A DNA stretch of 28,092 nucleotides from DASSKF01 sp035690725 (lineage in GTDB: Bacteria; Actinomycetota; Actinomycetes; Actinomycetales; Dermatophilaceae). The stretch covers positions 1 to 28,092 of the forward strand of contig DASSKF010000127.1 of assembly GCA_035690725.1 (NCBI GenBank), given 5' to 3'. Positions 1-8,046 of this stretch are shown one piece after another. The notes beneath the pieces are model-generated. The model searched no databases. It saw only the letters and a list, made by a program, of their open reading frames with translations, and had not been told where the DNA came from. Within the stretch, counting starts at the first letter, position 1, and each line of letters begins with the position of its first letter. The translations under genes were made by a program, and so were the position numbers.

Positions 1-310
1 CGCCGGTGCCGCGCCGCTTCTCGAACATGCATTGATACTAGTGTTCGACACCGACACGGGGAACCGTTGTCCACCGCGAACCCCGTTGCGAACAGGTCAC
101 ATTCGACCCCGACTCATCCACATGGGGGATCGGCCACCACATCCTTGTCCACAGCCCACCGGCGGCTGGTTGCGCGCATGTGGAGACCACCGATACGGCC
201 GGCGCGACGAACGCCGACGCAACCGTGGCGGCCAGCGACACCAGCCACGCCGGCGTGAAGAACACCAACGCCCGCATCTCGCCCACGGAACGTCGCCGGA
301 ACAGGCCCGA
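1..310. other. mostly non-coding left edge
   Basis: This stretch lies downstream of the minus-strand ATPase gene and I see no convincing complete gene in it. It holds a dyad at 21-48, annotated separately, and a stretch rich in GTGGA/TGTGG words (about 120-185). An 82-codon minus-strand frame (38-286) begins with a hydrophobic segment but then loses any protein-like character, so I do not call it. A minus-strand gene could start at about position 28-32 and run off the left edge (for example ATG TTC GAG AAG), but too little is visible to name it. Confidence 0.4.
21..48. promoter_or_regulatory. 7-bp inverted repeat TCGAACA-N14-TGTTCGA, SOS-box-like half sites
   Basis: TCGAACA (21-27) and TGTTCGA (42-48) are perfect inverted repeats separated by 14 bp. 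Each arm matches a half site of the actinobacterial LexA box (GAAC-N4-GTTC). The spacing is far too wide for one canonical box, so this may be two degenerate sites, a different operator, or chance. A minus-strand gene leaving the window at position 1 would start inside or just after it. A damage-inducible gene beyond the edge, for example a DUF222/HNH gene, would fit, but this is a guess. Confidence 0.3.
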
Positions 311-1498
311 TCAAGCCGTGCTGCGCAGGTAGCGCCCGAAGTGCGGCACCGTGAAGGCGATCCGCCCGCGCTCGCCGCTGTAGATCAGTCCCTTCTTCAG
401 CAGGGAGTCCCGGGCCGGCGACAGCGACTGCGGCTTGCGGCCGAGCAGCGTGGCGACGTCAGCCGTCGCCACCGCCTCGGCACCGTCCGGGTCGGCGACG
501 TCCGCCATCGCCCGCAGGTACTCCCGCTCGGCCGGCGTGGCCCGCTCGTAGCGGGAGCCGAAGAACCCGACGGCGAGCTCGCCCTCCGCTTCGGGACCGG
601 CGACCGCGACGTCCTCGGCGGTGATCGGGCTGCGGGGGGCGACGTCCCAGGCGACCTTGCCGTAGGCCTGGATGAAGTACGGATAGCCGCCGGTCGCGGC
701 ATACATGCCGTCCAGCGCCTCGGGGGAGAACTCCGCGTCCTCCTCCTTGGCGGGGGACTGCAGGGCGTGGTCGGCCGCGTCGCGGTCGAGGCGGTCGATC
801 CGGGCATACCGGAACAGCCGCTCGCTGTAGGACTTGCTGGCCGACAGCACCGCGGGCAGGTGCGGTAGCCCGGCACCGACGACGATGACGGGCAACCCGG
901 ACTGGCTGATCTCGTGGCACGCGGCGCACAGGGCGGAGACGTCCTCGGGGTGGAGGTCCTGCATCTCGTCGAGGAAGACGGCCACCCCTTTGCCGACGTC
1001 GCCCGCGAGTCCACCGACGTCGGTCAGCAGCTCGACGAGGTCGATCTCGATGTCGCCGGAGTCGGCGCGCCCGCTGACGGCCGGCGCGTCGATGCCCGGG
1101 TTCCAGCGGTCCCGCAGCTTCGTCCCGGCGGCCGCGTCCCGCTGGGCGAAGGCCTTGATGACGCCCAGAACGTGGTCCACGTCGTCCCGCTGGGGGTGGC
1201 CCAGCTCCCGCACCGCCACGTGGAGCGCGGCCGACAGGGGGCGCCGCAGCCGCTGGTCCGGCCGGGCCTCGAGCTTGCCGGTGCCCCAGTGGGCGCGGAC
1301 GGCCGTCGAGCGGAGCGCATTGAGCAGCACCGTCTTTCCCACACCGCGCAAGCCGGTCAGCACGATGGAGCGTTCGGGGCGGGAGCGGGCGATCCGCTCC
1401 AGCACGACGGAGAAGCTGTGCAGCTCGGTGTCCCGGCCGGCGAGCTCGGGAGGTCGCTGGCCGGCGCCCGGTGCGTACGGGTTCCTGATCGGGTCCAC
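311..1498 (-). CDS. ORC1-like AAA ATPase with C-terminal winged helix
   Basis: A 395-residue P-loop NTPase. Residues about 18-35 form the usual entry helix (LAGRDTELHSF). The Walker A motif GLRGVGKT is at residues 49-56 and the Walker B motif VFLDEMQDL is near residue 175. A long helical lid follows, then a C-terminal winged-helix-like part with VATLLGRKPQSL. This order is typical of the ORC1/Cdc6-type or MalT-type AAA proteins encoded as stand-alone genes in actinobacteria; their cellular role is generally unknown. It has no signal peptide or membrane segment, so it should be cytoplasmic. The GTG start at 1498 is chosen because a TAGTCT box lies 6 nt upstream on the minus strand, suggesting a leaderless mRNA. 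It is transcribed away from the sigma-factor cluster; a functional link is possible but not shown. Confidence 0.85.
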   Translation of the reverse strand: MDPIRNPYAPGAGQRPPELAGRDTELHSFSVVLERIARSRPERSIVLTGLRGVGKTVLLNALRSTAVRAHWGTGKLEARPDQRLRRPLSAALHVAVRELGHPQRDDVDHVLGVIKAFAQRDAAAGTKLRDRWNPGIDAPAVSGRADSGDIEIDLVELLTDVGGLAGDVGKGVAVFLDEMQDLHPEDVSALCAACHEISQSGLPVIVVGAGLPHLPAVLSASKSYSERLFRYARIDRLDRDAADHALQSPAKEEDAEFSPEALDGMYAATGGYPYFIQAYGKVAWDVAPRSPITAEDVAVAGPEAEGELAVGFFGSRYERATPAEREYLRAMADVADPDGAEAVATADVATLLGRKPQSLSPARDSLLKKGLIYSGERGRIAFTVPHFGRYLRSTA

Positions 1499-1504
1499 GA
1501 TCGC

Positions 1505-1510
1505 AGACTA
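1505..1510 (-). promoter_or_regulatory. -10 box TAGTCT of the AAA ATPase gene
   Basis: TAGTCT on the minus strand fits the TANNNT consensus and ends 6 nt before the GTG at 1498. That places transcription start at or next to the start codon (leaderless). I see no clear -35 element. Confidence 0.4.
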
Positions 1511-1776
1511 TGGGCGCGTCTAGCGCGAGCCCGAGATCTGTCGATACAGCCCGATCGCGTGTCGCCCCGCGGCCCCTCCCGGGCCCGCCCGGAATCTGGG
1601 AGAGTTCAGCCGTGCAGCACCGAACGGGGCCGATCCGCCGATCGAGCGGGCCGTGGATGTATCAGCGTGGCGCCTCCCTGCTCCTAGGCGTTGAGAGCAG
1701 GGGCGCGTCCAGGGTGGGCGCACCCACGTCGGCGTGGCCCGAACCAGCCGGCCGCAGGACCTGGTGAGGGGGGACG

Positions 1777-2385
1777 GTGACCATCGACCGACAGCCTGCT
1801 GCCCCCACCGGCACGTCCCTGTGGGTCACGGCCGGTGACCTCTTCCGCCGCTGGCAGCAGGGGGACGCGACGGCGCTCGACGAGCTCGTCCGCGCCCTGA
1901 GCCCGGTGCTCTGGCAGGTGGTCCGGGCCTACGGCTTGGACCGGCACCGCGCCGAGGACGTGGTCCAGTGCACCTGGCTGGCCTTCGTCCGGCGGCAGGC
2001 ATCGATCACCGACCCGGCGGCCGTCGGTGCCTGGTTGACCACCACGGCCCGGCGCGAGGCCTGGCGCACCACCCGCCGGGAGACCCGGTCCGAGCCCACC
2101 GACGACGACGAGCTGGCGCGGCGCACACCCGGCCTCGGCTCGGCGGAGACCGAGGTGGTGACCCACGACGAGCACGCTCGCCTGTGGGCCGGGGTCAACC
2201 AGCTCTCCGAACGCTGCCGCCGCCTGTTGCGGATCGTCGCGTTCGCCGACCGGCCCGACTACGCGGGCATCGCCACGGACCTGGGGATGCCGGTCGGCAG
2301 CATCGGCCCCACCCGCGGCCGGTGCCTCGACAAGCTGCGAACGCTCCTCGAGGAGCAGGAGGGGAGCAGACGTGCCCGCACCTGA
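1777..2385 (+). CDS. ECF-like sigma-70 family RNA polymerase sigma factor
   Basis: A 202-residue protein with the two domains of extracytoplasmic-function sigma factors. Region 2 (about residues 18-90) includes LFRRWQQGDATALDELV, the DRHRAEDVVQCTWLAF core and the GAWLTTTARREAWR segment that binds and melts the -10 element. An acidic linker (about 95-125) follows. Region 4 (about 135-195) carries the HTH YAGIATDLGMPVGSIGPTRGR that reads the -35. It starts at GTG 1777 after a purine-rich ribosome-binding stretch (GAGGGGGGA). Its last 14 bp overlap the next gene. It heads the cluster with the subtilase and CHAT genes and is the natural candidate for their regulator. No membrane anti-sigma factor is visible, so control may be by the coupled small protein or by proteolysis. 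Confidence 0.9.
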   Translation: MTIDRQPAAPTGTSLWVTAGDLFRRWQQGDATALDELVRALSPVLWQVVRAYGLDRHRAEDVVQCTWLAFVRRQASITDPAAVGAWLTTTARREAWRTTRRETRSEPTDDDELARRTPGLGSAETEVVTHDEHARLWAGVNQLSERCRRLLRIVAFADRPDYAGIATDLGMPVGSIGPTRGRCLDKLRTLLEEQEGSRRART

Positions 2386-2848
2386 CACCCGTGACCTGGC
2401 CGCCATGTGGCAGGCGCGCGACCCGATGCCGTCCGGCCTGGCCGAGCGGGCCCTGGTCGCGCTCGGCATGGAGGACCTCGACGCGCAGTACGAGCTGCTC
2501 CACCTCGTCGAGCGGACCCGCGAGCTGACCGGCGCCCGCGCCGACTCCGAGGCGCTGACCGTGGTGTTCTCCGGCGGCGACCTGTCGCTCATGCTGCGGA
2601 TCAGCCCGCTGGGTGACCGCGAGCGCCGCCTCGACGGCTGGATCTCCCCGGCTCGCGCCGCCCGCGTCATCGTGCGGCAGCAGGACGCCACGTGGGACTC
2701 CTCCGCCGACGCCCTCGGGCGCTTCGAGATCGCCCGGATGCCCACCGGCCTGTCCCGGATCGAGCTGAGCGCCGCGTCCGACAACGGCGGCGACACCGGC
2801 CTGGCCGCCGACGGCGCGCTGTTCGCCACGCCCGCCTTCGAGGTCTGA
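2372..2848 (+). CDS. small beta-rich protein coupled to the sigma factor, function unknown
   Basis: A 158-residue soluble protein starting at GTG 2372, inside the 3' end of the sigma gene (14-bp overlap), so the two are almost certainly translationally coupled. Residues 1-60 are helical (LAAMWQARDPMP, then LDAQYELLHLVERTRELT). From about residue 65 on it is strand-rich: LTVVFSGGDLSLMLRI, an RRLDGWISPARAARVIV strand, a DALGRFEIARMPTGLSRIEL strand pair, and a tail ending in ATPAFEV. That pattern resembles small transthyretin/CNA-B-like beta-sandwich proteins, which I recall beside sigma/S8/CHAT genes in other actinobacteria. It has no signal peptide, transmembrane segment or zinc-type anti-sigma motif. 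It could be a cytoplasmic anti-sigma factor, an adaptor, or a substrate of the neighbouring protease; none of these is shown. Confidence 0.75.
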   Translation: MPAPDTRDLAAMWQARDPMPSGLAERALVALGMEDLDAQYELLHLVERTRELTGARADSEALTVVFSGGDLSLMLRISPLGDRERRLDGWISPARAARVIVRQQDATWDSSADALGRFEIARMPTGLSRIELSAASDNGGDTGLAADGALFATPAFEV

Positions 2849-2905
2849 CGAAGGCCTGACGCCCCCGGGCCTCCCAGCCCACCGCCGCCCGAGCAGGAGT
2901 ATGCC

Positions 2906-4630
2906 GTGCCCTCCCCCGAAAGCCCGACCCGCCGGCCCGACCGCGCCCGGCGCCACGACCGCGATCCCCTCCCCCCGCCGGACCAGGCACTCGTCGGCGA
3001 CAGCGGGCGCAGCCTCGACCCGCACACCGCCGTCGCCGTCCGCGGAGTGTCACCACGCGGCACGCTGTATGTCGGAACGCACCTGCTCGTGTCCGCGCAG
3101 CGCGACCGCGCGGAGACCCTCGATCGGCTCAACGAGGTGGCGGAGCAGCTGGGCTGGGAGGTCGTCCCCGACGAGCGCTACGCGTGCTGCCGGCTCGCGG
3201 CGGCGCCCGGACGGCCGGATCGCTCGCGCGGCCACGGGCACGGCCACCACCACGGCGGCACCGGTCACGGGGACACCGGTCACGACGAGTGCGGCTGCGA
3301 CCACGCGGCGCCGCTGGGGTTGGAGCGCTTCCTCGTGCGCACCCGGTCGGGTGTGGCGGCGACCGCTCCGGACGGCTGGACGCTGCTGCAGCACGCCCGG
3401 GCCCGGTTCGGCACCGACTCCCTGCACGGCGTCGGGCTGGACCACCTCGTGCAGTCCACCCCGGTCGGGAGCACTCCGATGGAGAGCTCCAACCCGATGG
3501 AGAGCTCCAACCCGATGGAGAGCTCGAACCCCGTGCCCGGCCCGAGCCCTGCCGTCGCGTCCTACGGCCGGCTCGGCACGGGCGGCCGGCAGCCGCTCTC
3601 CTTCGTCGGGCGACCGCCCCACCGACGGGCGGACCGCGACGTGGCCGGTCGCCGACCGGTCGTCGCCGTCCTCGACACCGGCTGCGGGACGCACTCGTGG
3701 CTCGAGGGAGTGGTCGGGCAGCTCACCCTCGACGGCGAGCCGATCGGCGACACCGACCCGGCGACCGACCCGGAGGTGACCGGCAACGTCACCGGGGCGC
3801 TGGACGGCGAGCTCGACCCGCTGGCGGGGCACGGCACCTTCATCGCCGGCCTGGTGCACCAGGCCTGTCCGGACGCCGACATCCTCACCGGGCGCGTGGT
3901 GGCGGCCGACGGCCGCATCATCGAGTCGGAGTGGCTCGACGCCATCATCCGGGTTGCCGAGCTGGCCCGGCGGCACGCCGCCGGCGAGGAGGGTGGTCAC
4001 CCGGTCGACGTGCTCAACCTGTCGATGGGCTACTACCACGAGACGCCGGAGGACGTCCTCTTCGACCCGGTGCTCGCCGGGGTGCTCGAGACCCTCGGCC
4101 GTTGCGGCACGACCGTCGTCTGCTCCGTGGGCAACGACGCGACCTCGCGCCCGTTCTACCCCGCCGCCTTCGCGCCCTGGAGCGACGGGAAGGGCGGCCG
4201 CCCGGCCGACGCGGACTGCGTGCCGGTGGTCTCCGTCGGGGCCCTCAACCCGGACGGCCGGTCCGCGGCGCTGTTCAGCAATGCCGGGTCGTGGGTCCGG
4301 CACTACGTCCCCGGGGCGTCGGTGTTCAGCACCATCCCCGCGTTCCAGGGCGGCCGGCAGGCGATGGCGAGCACCACCGCGTTCGGGATGAGCCGCACCT
4401 CGCTGGACCCCGACGACTTCACCGGGGGGTTCGCCCTGTGGAGCGGCACGTCCTTCGCCGCGCCGCTCGTCGCGGGCCAGCTCGCTGCGCAGCTCGTGGA
4501 CCACCTGCCCGAGGACACCGAGGAAGTGGGCCGCCCGGTCGCCCGCAGCTGGTCCGCCGTCAGCACGGTCACCGGCATCGAGGCGCCCGGCACACGGCCC
4601 GTGGCGCCCGGGGCAGCCGACCGGTCATGA
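2906..4630 (+). CDS. cytoplasmic S8 (subtilisin-like) serine protease with His-rich N-terminal region
   Basis: A 574-residue subtilase. The catalytic triad is intact: Asp257 in VVAVLDTG, His309 in GHGTFIAGL and Ser516 in SGTSFAAPLVAGQ, with the oxyanion Asn in VGNDA. The first ~240 residues form a non-catalytic region. It includes a His/Gly/Asp/Cys-rich patch at about residues 109-134 (HGHHH, HDECGCDH) that could bind metal, and three copies of MESSNP at residues 192-209. There is no signal peptide, unlike most secreted subtilases, so it likely acts in the cytoplasm. The GTG start at 2906 has AGGAG at 2895-2899, 6 nt upstream. The gene ends 7 nt before the CHAT start. In this context it probably cleaves a cluster partner (small protein, sigma factor or CHAT protein) or is activated by one; this is inference. 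Confidence 0.9.
   Translation: MPSPESPTRRPDRARRHDRDPLPPPDQALVGDSGRSLDPHTAVAVRGVSPRGTLYVGTHLLVSAQRDRAETLDRLNEVAEQLGWEVVPDERYACCRLAAAPGRPDRSRGHGHGHHHGGTGHGDTGHDECGCDHAAPLGLERFLVRTRSGVAATAPDGWTLLQHARARFGTDSLHGVGLDHLVQSTPVGSTPMESSNPMESSNPMESSNPVPGPSPAVASYGRLGTGGRQPLSFVGRPPHRRADRDVAGRRPVVAVLDTGCGTHSWLEGVVGQLTLDGEPIGDTDPATDPEVTGNVTGALDGELDPLAGHGTFIAGLVHQACPDADILTGRVVAADGRIIESEWLDAIIRVAELARRHAAGEEGGHPVDVLNLSMGYYHETPEDVLFDPVLAGVLETLGRCGTTVVCSVGNDATSRPFYPAAFAPWSDGKGGRPADADCVPVVSVGALNPDGRSAALFSNAGSWVRHYVPGASVFSTIPAFQGGRQAMASTTAFGMSRTSLDPDDFTGGFALWSGTSFAAPLVAGQLAAQLVDHLPEDTEEVGRPVARSWSAVSTVTGIEAPGTRPVAPGAADRS
3479..3532 (+). repeat. three tandem 18-bp repeats (MESSNP x3) inside the subtilase gene
   Basis: The unit ATGGAGAGCTCCAACCCG is present at 3479-3496 and 3497-3514, with a two-mismatch copy at 3515-3532. 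It keeps the reading frame and encodes MESSNP three times in a linker between the His-rich region and the protease domain. Near-identity of the copies suggests recent slippage and possible length variation between strains. A similar TPMESS precursor precedes it. Confidence 0.9.
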
Positions 4631-4643
4631 TGGGCGGGTGCTG
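4626..4643 (+). promoter_or_regulatory. start-region element shared with the DUF389 gene (CATGAT box plus GTG start)
   Basis: The 18-bp string CATGATGGGCGGGTGCTG covers a -10-like CATGAT, a 6-nt spacer and the first two codons of the CHAT gene. It recurs exactly at 8620-8637, where it plays the same role for the DUF389 gene. The geometry suggests a promoter for a leaderless transcript inside the operon, overlapping the subtilase stop codon. Confidence 0.5.
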
Positions 4644-7118
4644 AGCGCCGGGGAGCTCCACCGCCGAGGGTTGGAGAACGCGAACGCGGGTCGTCACCGC
4701 TCGGCGCGCCGGGACTACGCCCTGGCGCTGCAGCGTGCGGACGACGACGAGACGGTCGCGCAGGTGGAGCTGAGCCTCGCCTACGTCGAGTCCGAGCTCG
4801 GGACGGCCGAGCGCGGACTCGAGCTGTGCCACCACGCGCTCGGACTCGAGGGGATCTCCCCGCGGCTGCAGGGCCTCGCCTGGAGCCAGCTCGGGATGCT
4901 CCACATGCGGGCCGGGGACGGCGACGCGGCGCTGGTCGCGCTCTCTCGAGCGGAGTCGCTGCTCGACCCGGTGGACCACCAGCCGATGGGCCGGCTGCTG
5001 CTCAACCGCGGAAACGTGCACCTGCAGCGCCGCGACGTCGGGCGCGCGGTCGCGGACTTCGAAGGCGCCCGCCACAGCTTCGAGGCCGCCGGCATGCCGA
5101 TGGAGCGGGCCAAGGCGATGCACAACCTCGGCTACGCGCACATGCTGTCCGGCGACGTCCCCACGGCCATCCGACTCATGCAGGAGGTGGCGCCGCACTT
5201 CGCCGAGCTGTCGCCGTTCTACGAGGCGGTGAGTGCCCAGGACCGGGCCGAGGCCCTCATCGCCGCCGGGATGTCCGAGGACGCGGCCGCGACCCTGCGC
5301 ATGTCGACCCGTGCCTTCGCCTCCCGCGGGATGCGGCAACGCCAGGCCGAGGCCCTCCTCGTGCTCGCCCGGCTGCTGCAGACCGAGGACGCCGCCGAGT
5401 CGCGGCGGGTCGCCCGCCGCGCGATGCGCCTGTTCGCCGGCCGGGGCAGCGAGGGGTGGGCGCTGCGTGCCGAGTCGGTGGCAGTGGCGGCCGAGGTGCT
5501 CTCCGGCCGCCGGGTGGACCGGGCGCACGCCCGGGCCCTCGCCCGCCAGCTGCGCAACCGCGGGCTGCGCCGGGACGCGGTCAAGCTCACGCTGCACACG
5601 GCGCGCGCGGCCCTGCTCGCCGGTGAGCTGGCCGAGGCACGGCAGGACCTCGGCAGCACCCGCATGGGCACCGACGCCCCGCTCGACAACCGGCTGCTCC
5701 GCCGGGAGGTGCGCTCGGAGCTCGCCACGGCCCAGCGGCGACCGCGCCAGGCCCGCGAGGAGGTCCGCCGCGGGCTGCACGAGCTGCACGAGTGGCAGTC
5801 CGCGTTCGGCAGCCTGGACCTGCAGAGCTCGCTGGTCGGGCACGGCCGGCGGCTCGCGCTCCACGGCCTGCGGCTCGCGCTCTCCGACGGCCGCCCCGAG
5901 GTCCTGTTCGAGTGGGCGGAACGGGCCCGCGCGCTGGCCGTGCGCGTCGCGCCGGTGCGCCCCCCCGAGGACGAGCAGGCGGCACGGGAGCTGGTGGAGC
6001 TGCGGGAGCTGTTCGCCCTCCTCGGCAGTCCGGACGCCGCGGACGACGCCCCGACCCGGGCCGCCCGCCGTCGGGTGACCGAGCTGCAGCGGTCGATCCG
6101 GGAGCGCGCCTGGCGGCATGAGGGCTCGGGGGAGGTCACCGACCCCCTCCGGCTCGACGCGCTGCTGCCCGAGCTGGAGACGGTGGGGGGACTGCTCGTC
6201 AGCCACCTGGTCGTCGACGAGCACCTGCACGCCCTCGTCGCGGACGGCTCCGCGGCCAAGGTGGTCGACCTCGGCTCGTTCGCGCCGGTGCGCCAGCTGC
6301 TGCGCGGCATGCAGGCCGACCTGGACATGATGGCCACCCACCTGCCCGGCCCGCTGCGCCGCGTGGTCCGCGCCACCGTGCAGGACCGGCTGGCGCAGCT
6401 GTCCGCCCACGTGCTCGCCCCGCTCGGCGACCTGGGCGACGGACCGGTCGCGATCGTCCCCTCCGGCGCCCTCGCCGGGACGCCGTGGCCGATGCTGCCG
6501 GCGCTCCAACGACGGCCGGTGACCGTCTCCCGGTCCGCGACGCTGTGGCTCGAACAGCACCGGCGGGTGCACGCCCCGACCAGCGCCGGCTTCGCTGCCG
6601 GACCGCGGGTGCGCCGCGGCGACGAGGAGGTCCGCGGCGGCGCGGCGTCCTGGCCGGGCGCACCGGTCCTCACCGGTCCCGGTGCCTGCGCGGCCGCCGT
6701 GAGCGAGCTGGCCGAGTCGGCGGACGTCCTGCACGTGGCCGCGCACGGACGCCACTCCGCGGACAACCCCCTCTTCTCGGGCCTCGAGCTGGCCGACGGG
6801 CCCTGGTTCGGCTACGACGTCGACCGGCTCGGCTCGGTGCCCTCGACCGTCGTGCTCTCGGCGTGCGAGCTCGGGCGCTCCACCGTCCGCTGGGGCGAGG
6901 AGGCCCTCGGTATGACGGTCGCCTGGCTGCACGCGGGCGCCCAGGCCGTGATCGCCTCCCCCGCGAGCGTCGACGACGACGTCGCCTGCACGGTGCTCTC
7001 CCGGCTGCACGAGCGGCTCGCGGCGGGTGAGCTCCCGGCACACGCCCTGACGCAGGCGACCGCGACCCTCCCGGGTGAGCTGCTGTCGCCCTTCCAGTGC
7101 TTCGGGGCAGGCTGGTAG
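4638..7118 (+). CDS. TPR-CHAT protein (caspase-like cysteine protease family)
   Basis: An 826-residue protein. The first ~450 residues are alpha-helical tetratricopeptide-like repeats (for example LHRRGLENANAGRHRSARRD, then LLLNRGNVHLQRRDVGRAV and MHNLGYAHMLSGDVPTA). After a helical linker the C-terminal CHAT domain runs from about residue 490 to 826. It has the caspase/separase-type dyad: His703 in HVAAHG and Cys743 in LSACELG, followed by the conserved ALGMTVAWLHAGAQAVIAS segment. CHAT proteins cleave specific partners when their TPR sensor is engaged; in type III-E CRISPR systems a TPR-CHAT protease is RNA-triggered. No CRISPR component is present here. It starts at GTG 4638, 7 nt after the subtilase stop, and no Shine-Dalgarno is obvious. 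The pairing of two different proteases with a sigma factor suggests a signalling cascade; the trigger and targets are unknown. Confidence 0.9.
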   Translation: MLSAGELHRRGLENANAGRHRSARRDYALALQRADDDETVAQVELSLAYVESELGTAERGLELCHHALGLEGISPRLQGLAWSQLGMLHMRAGDGDAALVALSRAESLLDPVDHQPMGRLLLNRGNVHLQRRDVGRAVADFEGARHSFEAAGMPMERAKAMHNLGYAHMLSGDVPTAIRLMQEVAPHFAELSPFYEAVSAQDRAEALIAAGMSEDAAATLRMSTRAFASRGMRQRQAEALLVLARLLQTEDAAESRRVARRAMRLFAGRGSEGWALRAESVAVAAEVLSGRRVDRAHARALARQLRNRGLRRDAVKLTLHTARAALLAGELAEARQDLGSTRMGTDAPLDNRLLRREVRSELATAQRRPRQAREEVRRGLHELHEWQSAFGSLDLQSSLVGHGRRLALHGLRLALSDGRPEVLFEWAERARALAVRVAPVRPPEDEQAARELVELRELFALLGSPDAADDAPTRAARRRVTELQRSIRERAWRHEGSGEVTDPLRLDALLPELETVGGLLVSHLVVDEHLHALVADGSAAKVVDLGSFAPVRQLLRGMQADLDMMATHLPGPLRRVVRATVQDRLAQLSAHVLAPLGDLGDGPVAIVPSGALAGTPWPMLPALQRRPVTVSRSATLWLEQHRRVHAPTSAGFAAGPRVRRGDEEVRGGAASWPGAPVLTGPGACAAAVSELAESADVLHVAAHGRHSADNPLFSGLELADGPWFGYDVDRLGSVPSTVVLSACELGRSTVRWGEEALGMTVAWLHAGAQAVIASPASVDDDVACTVLSRLHERLAAGELPAHALTQATATLPGELLSPFQCFGAGW

Positions 7119-7213
7119 CCGGCCGGCGGAATGTGCTGCGCCCCAGCGGTATCACCGGCGGACGAAGCGGCTCCTGTAGATGTCGCGCCCCGCCTCGGGG
7201 GCGGGGCGACAGA

Positions 7214-8010
7214 GGAGGAACCCCAGCCCTCCCGACCCGCTTCGACCTGCGCGACGTGGGCGGCCAGAACTACGTCAGCGGCACCTGCTACGAGGCCGAG
7301 TGGGCCTACACGGCCGGCAACACCCATGGCGGCTCGGCGCCCGCGAACTGGCAGTCGCACCGGGCGAAGGCCGCCGGGACCACCGACCTCACCAACAAGG
7401 TCGCCGACATCAAGGCGCACCTGACCACCGTCGGGCCGGTGACCGGCTGCTTCGTGGTCTGCACCGACTTCTTCAGCTACCGCTCGGGCGTCTACCACCA
7501 GACCTCCGGCAAGGAAGAGGGCGGCCAGTGCGTCGTCATCGTCGGCTACGACGACGCCCAGCAGGCGTGGGTCGTCAAGAACAGCTGGGGAACCGGCTGG
7601 GGCATGAGCGGCTACGGCCTCATCCGCTACGGCGAGTGCTACGTCGACACCTGGTCGAACATCGCCGTCAGCGGCGTGAACCTGCGGGCCTGGACCGCCG
7701 CGAAGAAGGTCATCGGCGGCTACAGCACCGGGCACGACCGCAACGGATGGGTCCACGTGCACCCAGGACAACGAGGACACGCACCAGGACCGCCCGGACC
7801 GCCGCCCGGGCACCCGAGGCGGAACCGATCCCGGCCGAGGTTCCGGGCGACACCCCGCTCGTGGCCGACGGCGCACCGGTGCCGAGGCCGCTCACCGACA
7901 CCGGCTGCACCACGATGACGCTGCTCGCCGCGCACGCCCGCGCGACCGGGTCGGCGCCGTACGCCGACGAGAACCGGGCCGGCACCATCGGGACGCTCTA
8001 CGACTGGTGA
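7214..8010 (+). pseudogene. decayed C1A papain-family peptidase gene
   Basis: The sequence reads in one frame from about LPTRFDLRDVGGQNYV (7235 on) through the C1A core CFVVCTDFFSYRSGVYHQ, IVGYDDAQQAWVVKNSWGTG and STGHDRNGWVHV (to about 7755). The homologous C-terminal end (TLLAAHARATG, then GTIGTLYDW) continues in the +1-shifted frame to the stop at 8010, so a frameshift lies at about 7755-7800. Between DVGGQNYV and TCYEAEWAYTAGN (about nt 7278) the block that normally carries the catalytic QGxCGSC cysteine is missing. The catalytic His position reads GGQC: codon 7526-7528 is CAG where CAC/CAT is expected. The Asn of KNSWG remains. No good start codon or ribosome-binding site is visible. It is therefore best read as a dead gene, though an assembly error could explain the frameshift alone. 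Confidence 0.75.
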
Positions 8011-8046
8011 CGGCCGCCAACCGGGAGATCCGTGAGGAGGCAGCTC

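Noticed and set aside
38..286. 82-codon minus-strand frame with a hydrophobic start
   Set aside because: No ribosome-binding site, no recognisable family, and a random-looking second half.
3479..3532. Regular 18-bp repeats as a mini CRISPR array
   Set aside because: The units are contiguous without spacers, in frame and coding for MESSNP, so they are a protein tandem repeat.
4569..7043. 824-codon minus-strand open frame
   Set aside because: Antisense shadow of the TPR-CHAT gene; no domain pattern and repetitive GC-driven composition.
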